From the NCBI GenBank assembly GCA_028280415.1, contig JANQLV010000057.1:38327-102326 (forward strand): a stretch of DNA of 64,000 bases. The letters run 5' to 3'. This document shows positions 54,407 to 63,835 of this stretch, one piece after another. Position 1 is the stretch's first letter; each line of letters begins with the position of its first letter. A program made the translations under genes and the position numbers. The notes beneath the pieces were generated by a model. The model searched no databases. It had not been told where the DNA came from and saw nothing but the letters and a program-made list of their open reading frames with translations. This stretch comes from Saprospiraceae bacterium. GTDB taxonomy: Bacteria; Bacteroidota; Bacteroidia; Chitinophagales; Saprospiraceae.

Positions 54407-55531
54407 ATGAAAATACTACTCTGTTCCAGTACCTTTCAAACAATCACGCACGGGCCGGCAAAATTTGCTCATTTATTGCTGGAAATTAATGAACGTTATC
54501 CAGCACAGGAAGTACGTATCCTAACGGAAGGTATTGATGAGGCGATACCTGACCGGATTTATAAGATCGGTCCAAAATACCCCCGCCCAATACATGCTTT
54601 TTGGCCTTTTTTAAATAATTATTCCTATTATAATGCTGCGATGTCCATTCGCAAAACATATCCTTTTGATGTTTTACTTTTTAATAATGCACTTATGGCT
54701 TATTGGTCGGCATGGAAAAAACCGGATGATCTGCAAGTGGTCGGCATGGTTCACGATGATGATTATTTGAGCGCAAATCTGAACCGACCGGCATTTAACA
54801 AAAAATGGTTGATTAATATACATCGGAAACCTTTGGAATACCTGGCTTGCCGAAAACTGACTAAGGTTATTGCCAATTCCGATTATATTCGGGATTATAT
54901 TTTAAAAATGTACTCTTGCCGACCTGAGAAGGTTCATCGGTTGTATCAGACTATTAATATTGCCAGTTTCCCGTTTCAACAGCCCCGGGCGATTGATTTA
55001 AACACTGCGATTAAAGTACTTTTCGTTAAAAGCGATTATCCTCGTGGGGGCTTAAAATTACTTATTGATGCCCTGGCTTTATTACCTTATTCTTTTCAAC
55101 TAACGATAATGGGCCCCAAGCAGAAAGAAAGGAAAATGATAGACGCTTTTTTTAAGGGGAAGAACAATATTCAGCAACATTTTCTTGGCCCTTCCGGACA
55201 AGAGATTGTAAGCAATGCTTTGCGAAACCATGACCTATTCTGTGTGCCGGCACATAAAGAGGGTCTGGGAATGGCTAACATCGAAGCTCTGGCTAGTGGT
55301 ATCCCGGTAGTGAGTACGAAAACAGGAGGTATTCCAGAAGTATTGGATTATGGTAAAAATGGCTGGCTTAGCCCGGAGGATGGGCCCGAAGCTTTGGCAA
55401 AAACATTAAAAGCTTGCCTCGAAAATCCGGAGGAGAGGGCAAAGCGAAGCCGGCAAGGGCGAACTTTCGTTGAGCAAAACTTTAATCACCAGTCTATGCT
55501 GGAAGAACTGCTCAAAATTCTAATGGATTAA
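54407..55531 (+). CDS. Glycosyltransferase family 4
   Basis: 374 aa GT-B enzyme. THGPAKFAHLLLEINERYP forms the N-terminal loop. The C-terminal domain has KVLFVKSDYPRGGLKLLIDAL and the sugar-nucleotide-binding E-x7-E stretch HKEGLGMANIEALASGIPVVSTKTGGIPEVLDYGKNGWL. It begins 6 bp after the GT2 stop and is part of the same plus-strand operon. Confidence 0.88.
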   Translation: MKILLCSSTFQTITHGPAKFAHLLLEINERYPAQEVRILTEGIDEAIPDRIYKIGPKYPRPIHAFWPFLNNYSYYNAAMSIRKTYPFDVLLFNNALMAYWSAWKKPDDLQVVGMVHDDDYLSANLNRPAFNKKWLINIHRKPLEYLACRKLTKVIANSDYIRDYILKMYSCRPEKVHRLYQTINIASFPFQQPRAIDLNTAIKVLFVKSDYPRGGLKLLIDALALLPYSFQLTIMGPKQKERKMIDAFFKGKNNIQQHFLGPSGQEIVSNALRNHDLFCVPAHKEGLGMANIEALASGIPVVSTKTGGIPEVLDYGKNGWLSPEDGPEALAKTLKACLENPEERAKRSRQGRTFVEQNFNHQSMLEELLKILMD

Positions 55532-55654
55532 ATTCGCTTTCAATTGGTGAGTATGCCTTAAAGTAAGAATACATTTCGCATCGCTCCGGGAATCGGATAA
55601 ACGCTTTTTTAATTCTTTTTTAAGTTGTTACTTTGAGAGTGGGAAGTTAAGAGT

Positions 55655-56788
55655 ATGAACTGTGCTTTTATGAAAAAGAAGATTGCATTTATTGAGCCAT
55701 TTCGACATTATGAAGTCATAGCTGCTTTGCTCCGTTTAATGCAAGGGGAACCTTTTGAGGTCTATTGCTTCTGTACAGATTTTTGCAAAGAACAAATACC
55801 TGATGATACCAAAGTGACCTTTTACACTTCCCCGAAGGACAGACTGGATGATGACTTTCTAAATCAATATATGGAAGTTTTAAACAGTTGTTCGCATGTG
55901 TTTTTTACTACTATTGATGTCCGGTCCACTTTCTTTTTTAATAATGCTTTGTGTGCAAAGCTGATTGGACTGGTTCATAATAGCTATAACTTCTTTTTTT
56001 ATAAAACCGGAAAAATAGAGGAGAAGTCCAGATACTATTTGAGCAAGTTGCGTGGCGACTTTCAAAATACTCAAAAAATACTGGAGCGCCTGGATAGGGT
56101 AGTGGTGCCGGGGCAATCCATTGAAAGATTTATTTCAGAAAAAACAAAGGAAGACTGGACTCAAAATCTTTCTTCGATAGAAATAGCTGTTCCTAAATTC
56201 CGGCCGCTGATTTATAACCGGAAAGAAGTAGTTATTACGATTCCCGGAACGGTTGATCAGAATCGAAGGGATTATGAATGTATTGCCAGAATACTGCCAA
56301 TTCTTGATCAACAAATCAATACAACAGTCAAACTCCTTTTTGCGGGAAAACCATTTTCCAAAAAGGAAAAAAAGCTTCTGGAGAGAATTTATAATAGCGG
56401 TTTAAAAAATATTGAGGTTTACGGATTCGAAAATTATGTTTCTATTGCCACCTTTCGGGAGGTACTCGAAGAAACGGACTTTCTGCTGCTACCTATTCAA
56501 CGGTTTGTACAATATAAAGCCTTTCGGGAAGAAAGGGGGAAAACCTGTGTTTCCGGAAACATAAATGATCTCATTCAATTTTCTTTACCGGCAGTTATCC
56601 CGGCATTTTACCCGCTAGCCAAAGAACTGGAAACCATTGTTGGCCGGTATGACACAGAAGAGCGTCTGTTGCAAATGCTTACTCACTGGATTAACAATCG
56701 GCATTTTAACCTTTTAAAAAAGGAAAGCAATTTTGAAGAATATAAACTGCGGATTAGTAAAATGTTGCTTTCTGTTTTTTCTAAATAA
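55655..56788 (+). CDS. Glycosyltransferase-like (GT-B fold) protein
   Basis: 377 aa (372 if started at the second ATG, 55670, giving MKKKIAFIEPFRHYEV). The fold is suggested by KIAFIEPFRHYEVIAALLRLM, LDRVVVPGQSIERF, VITIPGTVDQNRRDYECIARILPIL (start of a second Rossmann domain) and the late TDFLLLPIQRF. No canonical E-x7-E is visible, so the enzyme class is uncertain. It is the last gene before the inserted asnB and is followed by a duplicate of the next gene's 5' end. Confidence 0.5.
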   Translation: MNCAFMKKKIAFIEPFRHYEVIAALLRLMQGEPFEVYCFCTDFCKEQIPDDTKVTFYTSPKDRLDDDFLNQYMEVLNSCSHVFFTTIDVRSTFFFNNALCAKLIGLVHNSYNFFFYKTGKIEEKSRYYLSKLRGDFQNTQKILERLDRVVVPGQSIERFISEKTKEDWTQNLSSIEIAVPKFRPLIYNRKEVVITIPGTVDQNRRDYECIARILPILDQQINTTVKLLFAGKPFSKKEKKLLERIYNSGLKNIEVYGFENYVSIATFREVLEETDFLLLPIQRFVQYKAFREERGKTCVSGNINDLIQFSLPAVIPAFYPLAKELETIVGRYDTEERLLQMLTHWINNRHFNLLKKESNFEEYKLRISKMLLSVFSK

Positions 56789-56802
56789 CCCGGGTTGCGA
56801 TG

Positions 56803-56832
56803 AATGAGCGAAAATAAGGAGAATAAATCGCT
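56803..56832 (+). repeat. Left copy of an imperfect direct repeat flanking the reverse-strand asnB
   Basis: AATGAGCGAAAATAA (56803-56817) is identical to 58633-58647, and the next 15 bases stay similar with small gaps. In the right copy this sequence is the ATG and first codons (MSENK) of the acetyltransferase gene; in the left copy it opens a frame that stops after 17 codons. The gene in between is in the opposite orientation. Confidence 0.7.
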
Positions 56833-56839
56833 ACTTGAA

Positions 56840-58618
56840 TTAAATAATTACCTGAAAGCGTTCCATCCATTTTCTAAAATTATCCATACGCCAAAGCGTG
56901 AGCGTATCCAATTGATCAAGTGGAAAATCGGGATGGATCAATTTTTCCAAAACGGGAAGATGCTGCTTTACGGAATGTAAATACCCGGAGCGGTATTTGA
57001 CCAGCCATTGATTTTGAGGGGTAGCAAAACCAAGTTTGTCATATCTTTTGTATAAGGACTCCGGTAATTGATCTTTCAGACTTTCTCGTAATATCCATTT
57101 CCGAATGCCATTTCTGATTTTAAAGGATGAGGGAAGCGATAAACAAAACTCCACTAATCGATGATCGAGAAAGGGAACGCGAGATTCAATACCAAAAGCC
57201 ATCGCATTTTTGTCCTCATAGCGCAGTAAAGCGCCCAAACCCAATTCGAAAAGCAGGTTTTTACTGGTTGACCGAAGGCAGTCATCGGGAGAACGCCGGA
57301 AAAAGTGATCGGTGTTAATCGGAAGATTTAGCCAGGGAGGTAGATGGCTTTGTGATTTGGAATAGTATTGTTTCAAACCATTCCAGACTTGTTTGAAATC
57401 CAGACGGTGCCTATTGTGAATTTGCCAAAGTAAGCGGATTAATTTAAGCGGATGCGTTTTATATTTTTTTAATAAAACGAAAAAGAACTTCTCATAACCG
57501 GCTAAAATCTCATCAGCTCCCTGACCATCAAGCATTACTTTTACATTTTGTTTGGCAGCGGACCGGAATAACAGATGTTGTGCATAAATGCTAAAACCAT
57601 TGACCGGTTCTTCTTGATGCCAGATTACATCATTTTCTATCATTTCAAGATCATCCCAGGTGGGACTGGCCTGATAAGATTGAAAATTTCCTCTCTTTAG
57701 TACAGCATCCAGATAAGGTTTCTCACTAATTGGTTTTTGATTATAAACTATAGAAAAAGTATTGATCTCTTGTTCTGGAGTAAGTTGATGCATAGAAAGA
57801 GCGATAGAACTGCTATCCAAACCTCCGGAAAGTGCAGTACCAAGTTTGACATCACTTCTTAATCTCAAACGAATACTATCTTCCAGTAATAAGCGAAAAT
57901 GTTTTTTTACTTCTGTATCAGTAGGATTCGTCTCAAAAAGATGATCTAAATTATAATAAGCATTGATTTGAATCTTTAATGATTCGAGGTCAAGTTGGAG
58001 GTTGTGACTTTTTTTTAAAACAAAAACCTCTTTTAAAAAAGTCTCTTCTGTGTGATCATGCATTTGATGCTGCAGATACTCTACGGCGCGGGTGGCATTA
58101 AGCTGAGCTCGCCATCCGGGAATCCTAGTAAACGCTTTTATCTCCGAAGCAAAATAAAAAAAACCATTTTTGAAAGTGTAATAAAAAGGTTTGATCCCAA
58201 AACGATCCCTGCTGCAAAACAATTGATTTCGACTGGGGTCGTGAATTGCGAAAGCCCATTGACCATTGAAGTGATGTACACAATCCGGGCCCCAGTGATG
58301 ATAAGCGGCCAGTATCACTTCGGTATCCGTATCTGTCGTAAAGCGGTATCCTTTACTAATGAGTTCCAAACGGATTTCCGGAAAATTATAAATGGCTCCG
58401 TTGAACGTAATTGTTAGCTCCCGATAAGACATTGGTTGTCTACCTTTTTCAGAAAGATCAAACACTGCCAATCGCCGATGTCCCAGACCTACATTTTTAA
58501 AACAGTAACAATCCTGATCATCCAGTCCACGATGTGCAAGAATCGCCAGGGAATCTCTCAATTCATCGACAATTACTTTATCTTTAGGCGGCTTTACTAA
58601 TCCGAAAATTCCACACAT
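56840..58618 (-). CDS. asnB: Third AsnB-like glutamine amidotransferase
   Basis: 592 aa. The frame runs further up, but the class II glutaminase needs Cys at position 2, so MCGIFGLV at 58618 is the start. The motifs LAHRGLDDQD, FNGAIYNF, TDTDTEVILAAYHHWG, SGGLDSSSIA and FGIESRVPFLDHRLVEF are intact. Its start codon is only 15 bp from the divergent acetyltransferase start, which leaves almost no room for promoters. As a member of a glycan locus it may amidate a uronic acid. It is the only reversed gene in this operon. Confidence 0.88.
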   Translation of the reverse strand: MCGIFGLVKPPKDKVIVDELRDSLAILAHRGLDDQDCYCFKNVGLGHRRLAVFDLSEKGRQPMSYRELTITFNGAIYNFPEIRLELISKGYRFTTDTDTEVILAAYHHWGPDCVHHFNGQWAFAIHDPSRNQLFCSRDRFGIKPFYYTFKNGFFYFASEIKAFTRIPGWRAQLNATRAVEYLQHQMHDHTEETFLKEVFVLKKSHNLQLDLESLKIQINAYYNLDHLFETNPTDTEVKKHFRLLLEDSIRLRLRSDVKLGTALSGGLDSSSIALSMHQLTPEQEINTFSIVYNQKPISEKPYLDAVLKRGNFQSYQASPTWDDLEMIENDVIWHQEEPVNGFSIYAQHLLFRSAAKQNVKVMLDGQGADEILAGYEKFFFVLLKKYKTHPLKLIRLLWQIHNRHRLDFKQVWNGLKQYYSKSQSHLPPWLNLPINTDHFFRRSPDDCLRSTSKNLLFELGLGALLRYEDKNAMAFGIESRVPFLDHRLVEFCLSLPSSFKIRNGIRKWILRESLKDQLPESLYKRYDKLGFATPQNQWLVKYRSGYLHSVKQHLPVLEKLIHPDFPLDQLDTLTLWRMDNFRKWMERFQVII

Positions 58619-58633
58619 TGGAGCAAGCTTAAA

Positions 58634-59599
58634 ATGAGCGAAAATAAAGAAGAATATAAACGTTTTATTAAAAACAGATCGGATATTCCGATTTTTTTTC
58701 GGGACTGGTGGCTGGATATCGTATCGGAAGGTAAAACCTGGGATGTTATTTTGATTAAAGATAAAGAGGGATGTATTAAACTGGTTTTGCCTTTTGTTAT
58801 TCACAAACAATACAACTTTAAGATATCTGTTCAACCGCCCTTAACTCCCTATCTTGGGGCAATAATTTTTCCTCCTTCGCAAAAGCTCAGACGAGTAAAG
58901 CGCTACAGTTATGAGCAACAACTTCTGGAAAGACTGGCAGATGATCTACATGCCAGGAAGCTGCTTTATTTTAATCAGCTTTTTGCTTTTGATTTTTCAA
59001 ACTGGAAAGCGCTGTATTGGAAAGATTATCAACAGACTACTTACTACCGCTTTGTATTAGATAATATCAAAGATGAGGAAAGTATCCTGGCTGGTTTCAA
59101 GTATAGTAAGAGGTATGAATTGAATAAATTCGAACAATCCGAAAATACTATAGAGGAAGGTGAAAATGTCGGCTTAATATATGATTTGATATTGTCCAGT
59201 TATGGTGATCATCAAGGTAAAGTGCCTTTTTCCAAAAGATTATATCTAAAACTCGATCAGGCTATACAGAAGCATGGGCACCGAAAAATTTTCTTTGCTA
59301 AAAATAAAGAGGGACAGATAATAGCCGGCGTATTATTGATTATTGATTTTGATTGTGCATATTTACTCAATACCGGGATGGATTATCAATACAAAGATTC
59401 TACGGTTAAAACAGCTTTGATCTGGCATTCGATTCGATATGCTTCGAAATTTGTTGATCGCTATGATTTTTGTGGAAGTATGATTCGGCCGATTTCCGAT
59501 TTTTTCCGGGGCTTCGGAGGGTATAGCCGGCCTTATTTCAGGGTGTATAAATATCAGAATCGACTGGTAAAAGCTATCTTTGCTTTATTGGGAAAATAA
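58634..59599 (+). CDS. FemAB/BioF2-like GNAT-type acetyltransferase
   Basis: 321 aa. The protein resembles the Acetyltransf_6 (BioF2-like, FemAB-like) family that appears in exopolysaccharide loci: FFRDWWLDIVSEGKTWDVILIKDKEG and LVLPFVIHKQYNFKISVQPPLTPYLG at the N-terminus, and the acyl-CoA-binding half with KIFFAKNKEGQIIAGVLLI and DFCGSMIRPISDFFRGFGGYSRPYFRVYKY. Acylation of a sugar or of an aminoacylated lipid is possible. The start ATG lies inside the duplicated sequence described at 56803. No membrane segment is predicted. Confidence 0.65.
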   Translation: MSENKEEYKRFIKNRSDIPIFFRDWWLDIVSEGKTWDVILIKDKEGCIKLVLPFVIHKQYNFKISVQPPLTPYLGAIIFPPSQKLRRVKRYSYEQQLLERLADDLHARKLLYFNQLFAFDFSNWKALYWKDYQQTTYYRFVLDNIKDEESILAGFKYSKRYELNKFEQSENTIEEGENVGLIYDLILSSYGDHQGKVPFSKRLYLKLDQAIQKHGHRKIFFAKNKEGQIIAGVLLIIDFDCAYLLNTGMDYQYKDSTVKTALIWHSIRYASKFVDRYDFCGSMIRPISDFFRGFGGYSRPYFRVYKYQNRLVKAIFALLGK

Positions 59600-59955
59600 C
59601 GAATTTTTAAAAACGAAAAAGTGTATTGAGTTTTATGGAATTTCAAAGTATTCGGAGTCTTTATAATAACGAACGTTCTGAAATGGTCATTTCATCTTTT
59701 ACTTGTACTGATTCTGGTCGATGCAGGGAGGCCAGAGGTATGTATTGAAAATTGATGCACCCTAAGCGGTGGCGGCGGTGGTAAAGTGGGTGGGCCCACC
59801 CTGCCAAAAGCCCCAACACTTTCTTTTCTCCAGGAGATTTGTTAACTGCACAAACTAATCAGTCTTGAACTTAAGCCTCAAAAAATTTGAAGAAAGACTA
59901 ATCAAATTTTTTCACCTGTTTAAAATGCGGTAATTTTAGTACTACTTCCTTTTCA
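59600..59955. other. Intergenic region with a GC-rich palindrome
   Basis: No gene or RNA is recognisable in 356 bp. A GC-rich island (59757-59806, GGTGGCGGCGGTGG and GGGTGGGCCCACCC) stands out from AT-rich surroundings, and the second motif is a perfect 14-bp palindrome at 59788-59801. TAATTTTA at 59929 is a poor -7 box for the downstream gene. Confidence 0.5.
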
Positions 59956-61296
59956 ATGAAAAAAATCTTCATCATATATTCTCCTCAACAGCCTAATCTG
60001 AAAAGGCTTTCCTATGTGTTGGACTTTCTCAATCGACATCCCTTGAATAAAAACTGCTTTTTTTCGAGGGACCCATTGACGGATCCAACGATCCGGATTG
60101 CTTACGGGACTTCAGATGGAGATTATCTTATAAAAGCACAAGGACTTTTTTTTTCAAAACAAACGATTGATTTTTCAGAACTCTACGCAAATGCTTTCCG
60201 CTTTGAAGGGCAAATTCTTTATTCCGTCGAAAAGGAAAAAAGAACAGAACAAGCTTTTATCAGGGACAGAAATTTCAGCTTTGATATTTTTGAGACTATT
60301 TTTTTCCATATCAGCCGATTTGAGGAAGTTTTTGCTGAGCCGAAAAATAATAGCCAGGCCGGTTGGCTAAAAGAAGACTTGCATTTTTTGATCCGGAATG
60401 GATTAGAGCAACAGCCTATAGTTGATCAACTGGTTAAAGTCTTTTTAAAGAGTCTGGGAGAGAGCCTGGCCCCTCGGTCAACGAGCTATGATCTAAGCCA
60501 TGACGTGGATATTCTGACTCGTTTCAGGCCTTTTTCGAAGTTTTTAAAATCCGTTGCAGCAACTGTTGTTTATCGTCGAGGCTTAGATCAATTGCGCCGT
60601 AATATCAAATATTTTGGGGCAATGCAATCGGGCAAAAAAAAGGATCCCTATGATACCTTTCGTTATTTGCTGCGTAATGAGCCTGTCTGGCAGGATAAAG
60701 TTTTGTATCTAATGGCGGGGGGGAACACGAAGTATGATAATAAATACCAACTGAGGGATAAAGGCTTGGATATTATTATTGATTTGGCAAAGAAAAAAGG
60801 CTATCGTTTTGGCTTGCATCCAAGTTATAATGCAGGGTTTGAACCCAAACGCTATCAGTCTGAAAAACAAGCACTGGAAGAAAAATTAAAACAGCCAATT
60901 GTATTGAATCGTCAGCATTGGCTTCGCTTTGACTGGCAGATTACAACGGAAATATTTTCTACGCAAAATATAAAAAGGGATGCTACAATGGGTTATAATC
61001 GCTATTTAGGATTTCGTTGCGGAACGGGCTTCGCTTATTATATGTATGATTTTAAAAATGAGAAGGCTTTTAGCTGGTTAGAGCAACCAATGGCTTTTAT
61101 GGAGAGCTCAGCGATTCATCAAGCCAAAATTTCGGGGAAACCTCTAGCAACTTTAATGAAAGACTTTTTGGAAAAAAATAAATACGACACACATATTTCT
61201 TTCAACTTTCATAATAGTAACTTTGACCCGCTTTTACCTACTGGCAGGTTGCTGGAGGATTTTTATAAAAATGATTTAATCGATATAATTGGCTAA
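59956..61296 (+). CDS. DUF7033/polysaccharide deacetylase-like protein
   Basis: 446 aa without signal peptide. The N-terminal half resembles the uncharacterised domain found in front of deacetylases of Bacteroidota. The C-terminal half has YDLSHDVDILTRF (metal-binding His-Asp), KKGYRFGLHPSYNA (His), QHWLRFDW and ATMGYNRYLGFRCGTGFAYYMYDF, which are the NodB-like motifs of this type. A cytoplasmic role in glycan processing is inferred; the substrate is unknown. The stop overlaps the next start by 8 bp. Confidence 0.65.
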   Translation: MKKIFIIYSPQQPNLKRLSYVLDFLNRHPLNKNCFFSRDPLTDPTIRIAYGTSDGDYLIKAQGLFFSKQTIDFSELYANAFRFEGQILYSVEKEKRTEQAFIRDRNFSFDIFETIFFHISRFEEVFAEPKNNSQAGWLKEDLHFLIRNGLEQQPIVDQLVKVFLKSLGESLAPRSTSYDLSHDVDILTRFRPFSKFLKSVAATVVYRRGLDQLRRNIKYFGAMQSGKKKDPYDTFRYLLRNEPVWQDKVLYLMAGGNTKYDNKYQLRDKGLDIIIDLAKKKGYRFGLHPSYNAGFEPKRYQSEKQALEEKLKQPIVLNRQHWLRFDWQITTEIFSTQNIKRDATMGYNRYLGFRCGTGFAYYMYDFKNEKAFSWLEQPMAFMESSAIHQAKISGKPLATLMKDFLEKNKYDTHISFNFHNSNFDPLLPTGRLLEDFYKNDLIDIIG

Positions 61297-62494
61297 GCGT
61301 ATTTTTTTGATCGGTGAGCTGTACAAACCTTTAGTCCCCTGGTTTTTAGAGGATAAAGAGCCACAAGGTGTTCCCGCTGTGTATAATCTATACAAGTATC
61401 TGGGACAGTCAAAGGAATATCAGTTTTATTCCATCATCTTCAATCGGCGTATCAATCGAAAAAAAATCTTTCCCAACGGATCGGTTATGGAGTTTAAAAA
61501 GTTTTATGTTCCCAATTATTATTTGTGGAAACTGCTGGTTTTTATCCGATTATTCTTTTTTGGAAACAGGAAGTTAAAGCAGGAGCAATTCGATCTGATT
61601 TACGGCTTAAGTACTTTTGCTACAGTCGCTGCAGTGTTGGGCAAATGGCGTAGAGTTACATCAGTCGGACGGATTTATGGTACGATCCTGACTAAAGATG
61701 TTAAAGAACGAAACTATTTTCGCCTCTATACACGATTTTTCTTTGATATTCTTGCAATAAAACTGGCTGCGGACAAGGTAATCTGCACTTTGGACGGGAC
61801 AGAGTACGATAGGGTCTTCCATTTTTTTAATAAAAAACAAAAAGTCAAGCTTTTTTATAATGGAATGGATGTATCTCTACGCAATAAGCTGTTAAGTTTT
61901 GAAAACTCAAAAAAACTGGATGCTCCACTACGCTTTTGCTATATTGCTCGCCTGGAATATTATAAAAGACAGGATATTGCCATTGAGATTATAAATAAAC
62001 TGGTACACCAATACAAGCTTGATTGCCAGTTGACGATTCTGGGTTCGGGATCTAAAGCAACCGATTTACGAGATATGATAAAAAAGTATCAGTTGGAAAA
62101 ACAGGTCTGCTTCATCGAAGAAATGCCACACCGGGAGATTCCGGGATTCCTAGCGGAGCAACAGGCCGCTATGTTTTTCTACGAAGGGGGCAGCCTTGGA
62201 AATATTCTCTGGGAAAGCGCGCTGGCTGGAAGGTTGATTATTACGGTTGATAATGCCGGTACCGGAACCATTTTTAAAGATGGCGAAAATTGCCTAATTG
62301 CCCCCGAGAACGAAAAATTTGCTGAAATCATGGCTGCAAAAATATATGCTTATCTTAACCGGTCCATCGATCCAATTACGTCTAATTCGAGAAAAATGGT
62401 CAGTGAATTAATTTCAGACTGGCCTTCCAGATTTGATAAAGAGTTTGATTATATTTTTAAATCGAATGAATATAATACTGTTAAAACAGAGTGA
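61289..62494 (+). CDS. Glycosyltransferase family 4
   Basis: 401 aa. The start is TTG at 61289, 8 bp inside the previous gene. RIFLIGELYKPLVPWFLEDKEPQGVPAVYNLYKYL gives the N-terminal domain, and LRFCYIARLEYYKRQDIAIEIINKL with CFIEEMPHREIPGFLAEQQAAMFFYEGGSLGNILWESALAGRLIITVDNAGTGTI the C-terminal sugar-binding domain. It is probably the last glycan gene of the operon; the next gene has its own signal peptide and lies 75 bp away. Confidence 0.85.
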   Translation: MAKRIFLIGELYKPLVPWFLEDKEPQGVPAVYNLYKYLGQSKEYQFYSIIFNRRINRKKIFPNGSVMEFKKFYVPNYYLWKLLVFIRLFFFGNRKLKQEQFDLIYGLSTFATVAAVLGKWRRVTSVGRIYGTILTKDVKERNYFRLYTRFFFDILAIKLAADKVICTLDGTEYDRVFHFFNKKQKVKLFYNGMDVSLRNKLLSFENSKKLDAPLRFCYIARLEYYKRQDIAIEIINKLVHQYKLDCQLTILGSGSKATDLRDMIKKYQLEKQVCFIEEMPHREIPGFLAEQQAAMFFYEGGSLGNILWESALAGRLIITVDNAGTGTIFKDGENCLIAPENEKFAEIMAAKIYAYLNRSIDPITSNSRKMVSELISDWPSRFDKEFDYIFKSNEYNTVKTE

Positions 62495-62568
62495 TTAAGA
62501 ATTATGATTCTATGACTTAAAAATATGATTGTTATACCTTCAATTATTAGGTCACCAAATCGTCTATT

Positions 62569-63519
62569 ATGAAAAAAGCATTTACAATTATAAGCTTGCT
62601 TTTGGCAACTAATTCTCTTTCTATGGCGAATCCTTTTGCGGAGGAATGGACTGGTGGGTTTTTTATGAATCAGATAAACTGGATTTCAGCTTCTGCTGAT
62701 CCGGAATTAGTATTACCCGGTCTGGTATGTACGGAAAAAACAGAATATGCTTTTGCGGTAGCTCCGGACAATCAAACGGCCTATTTTGTACGACGAAACA
62801 GTTTTTTCAAACCATCAAAGAGTACCATTTACGTCACTCATTTGAAGGATGATCAATGGTCAACGCCTGTAGTTGCTCCTTTCTCTGGCAAATTTTCAGA
62901 TGGTGATCCGTTTATTACTCCGGATGGTAAAAGATTGTTTTTTACTTCTGATCGCCCAGTGAAAGAAGGAGAGGAGAAAACGGATAAAGATATCTGGTAT
63001 CTTCAAAAAACAACTTCAGGATGGACTAAACCAATTCATTTGGCAGGAGTAAATTCTACGGGAAGAGAGTATAGCCCAAGCCTTACTAAAAAAGGTGATT
63101 TATTTTTTGGTTCTACCCGGGAAGGGGGCTACGGTTGGGGAGATATTTATTTTTCTGAATGGAAAGACGGGCGTTTTCAAACACCACAGAATATGGGGGC
63201 TAATATTAATACGAATGATGGAGAGTGGGGGAGCTGCATTTCACCCGATGGAACTTTCATAATTTTTGAAGCCAGTGGTCGTCCGGAAAACTACTCTCCC
63301 AGCGGGGATTTATTTATCAGTTATCTTGAAAATGGAGAATGGTCAAAAGCAAAGAACTTGCTTAATTTGAATTCTACGGGAAGTGACCTTACCCCCAAGC
63401 TATCTGCAGATGGAAAATATTTATACTTCGGCAGTAACCGGCATCCGGATATTCGCAAGGAAATGAAAAATGATAATGTGGAAGTTTATCGAATACAACA
63501 AAAGGAGATTGACCCCTAG
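62569..63519 (+). CDS. Secreted PD40 (WD40-like) beta-propeller protein
   Basis: 316 aa. A signal peptide (MKKAFTIISLLLATNSLSMA) precedes several PD40/TolB-like blades (DGDPFITPDGKRLFFTSDRP, REYSPSLTKKGDLFFGSTREGG, GEWGSCISPDGTFIIFEASG, SDLTPKLSADGKYLYFGSNRH). Function is unknown; related proteins bind peptidoglycan-associated or surface partners. No OmpA domain or sorting domain is attached. Confidence 0.75.
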   Translation: MKKAFTIISLLLATNSLSMANPFAEEWTGGFFMNQINWISASADPELVLPGLVCTEKTEYAFAVAPDNQTAYFVRRNSFFKPSKSTIYVTHLKDDQWSTPVVAPFSGKFSDGDPFITPDGKRLFFTSDRPVKEGEEKTDKDIWYLQKTTSGWTKPIHLAGVNSTGREYSPSLTKKGDLFFGSTREGGYGWGDIYFSEWKDGRFQTPQNMGANINTNDGEWGSCISPDGTFIIFEASGRPENYSPSGDLFISYLENGEWSKAKNLLNLNSTGSDLTPKLSADGKYLYFGSNRHPDIRKEMKNDNVEVYRIQQKEIDP

Positions 63520-63526
63520 ACATCTA

Positions 63527-63835
63527 TCAGGGTTTTTCGGAATAGTGTTTATGGAGCAAAGCTTCTACGATGAATTGCCATTCTGCTTCTAAAGTACTAT
63601 TGGGCATGCTTCGCCCCGCTATTCGATACCAATAATTGGCATTCCACTGATCGCCCTCCTTGCGATGCAAATAAGCATGTACCCAATCCCCTTCGGACTC
63701 AGCGAATCCGTCCGCAATATCGTGAGCCCGATTCCAATCGCCTTTTGCATCATACCATAGAGCCTGGAGTAGGAGAGGGAGTCCGGGGGGCGGTGCATTT
63801 TTGGAAAGGGAATCTCTAAACTGTGACAGATTCAT
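63527..63835 (-). CDS. Conserved hypothetical small protein
   Basis: 102 aa. PGLPLLLQALWYDAKGDWNRAHDIADGFAESEGDWVHAYLHRKEGDQWNANYWYRIAGR looks like a widespread family of unknown function that is helical and TPR-like. The start overlaps the stop of the upstream gene by 4 bp (ATGA). It is convergent with the PD40 gene (7 bp). Confidence 0.7.
   Translation of the reverse strand: MNLSQFRDSLSKNAPPPGLPLLLQALWYDAKGDWNRAHDIADGFAESEGDWVHAYLHRKEGDQWNANYWYRIAGRSMPNSTLEAEWQFIVEALLHKHYSEKP

Noticed and set aside
58619..58834. 72-residue N-terminal extension of the third AsnB
   Set aside because: Class II amidotransferases need Cys2 as nucleophile, so the start must be MCGIFG at 58618. The extension also overlaps the divergent acetyltransferase gene.
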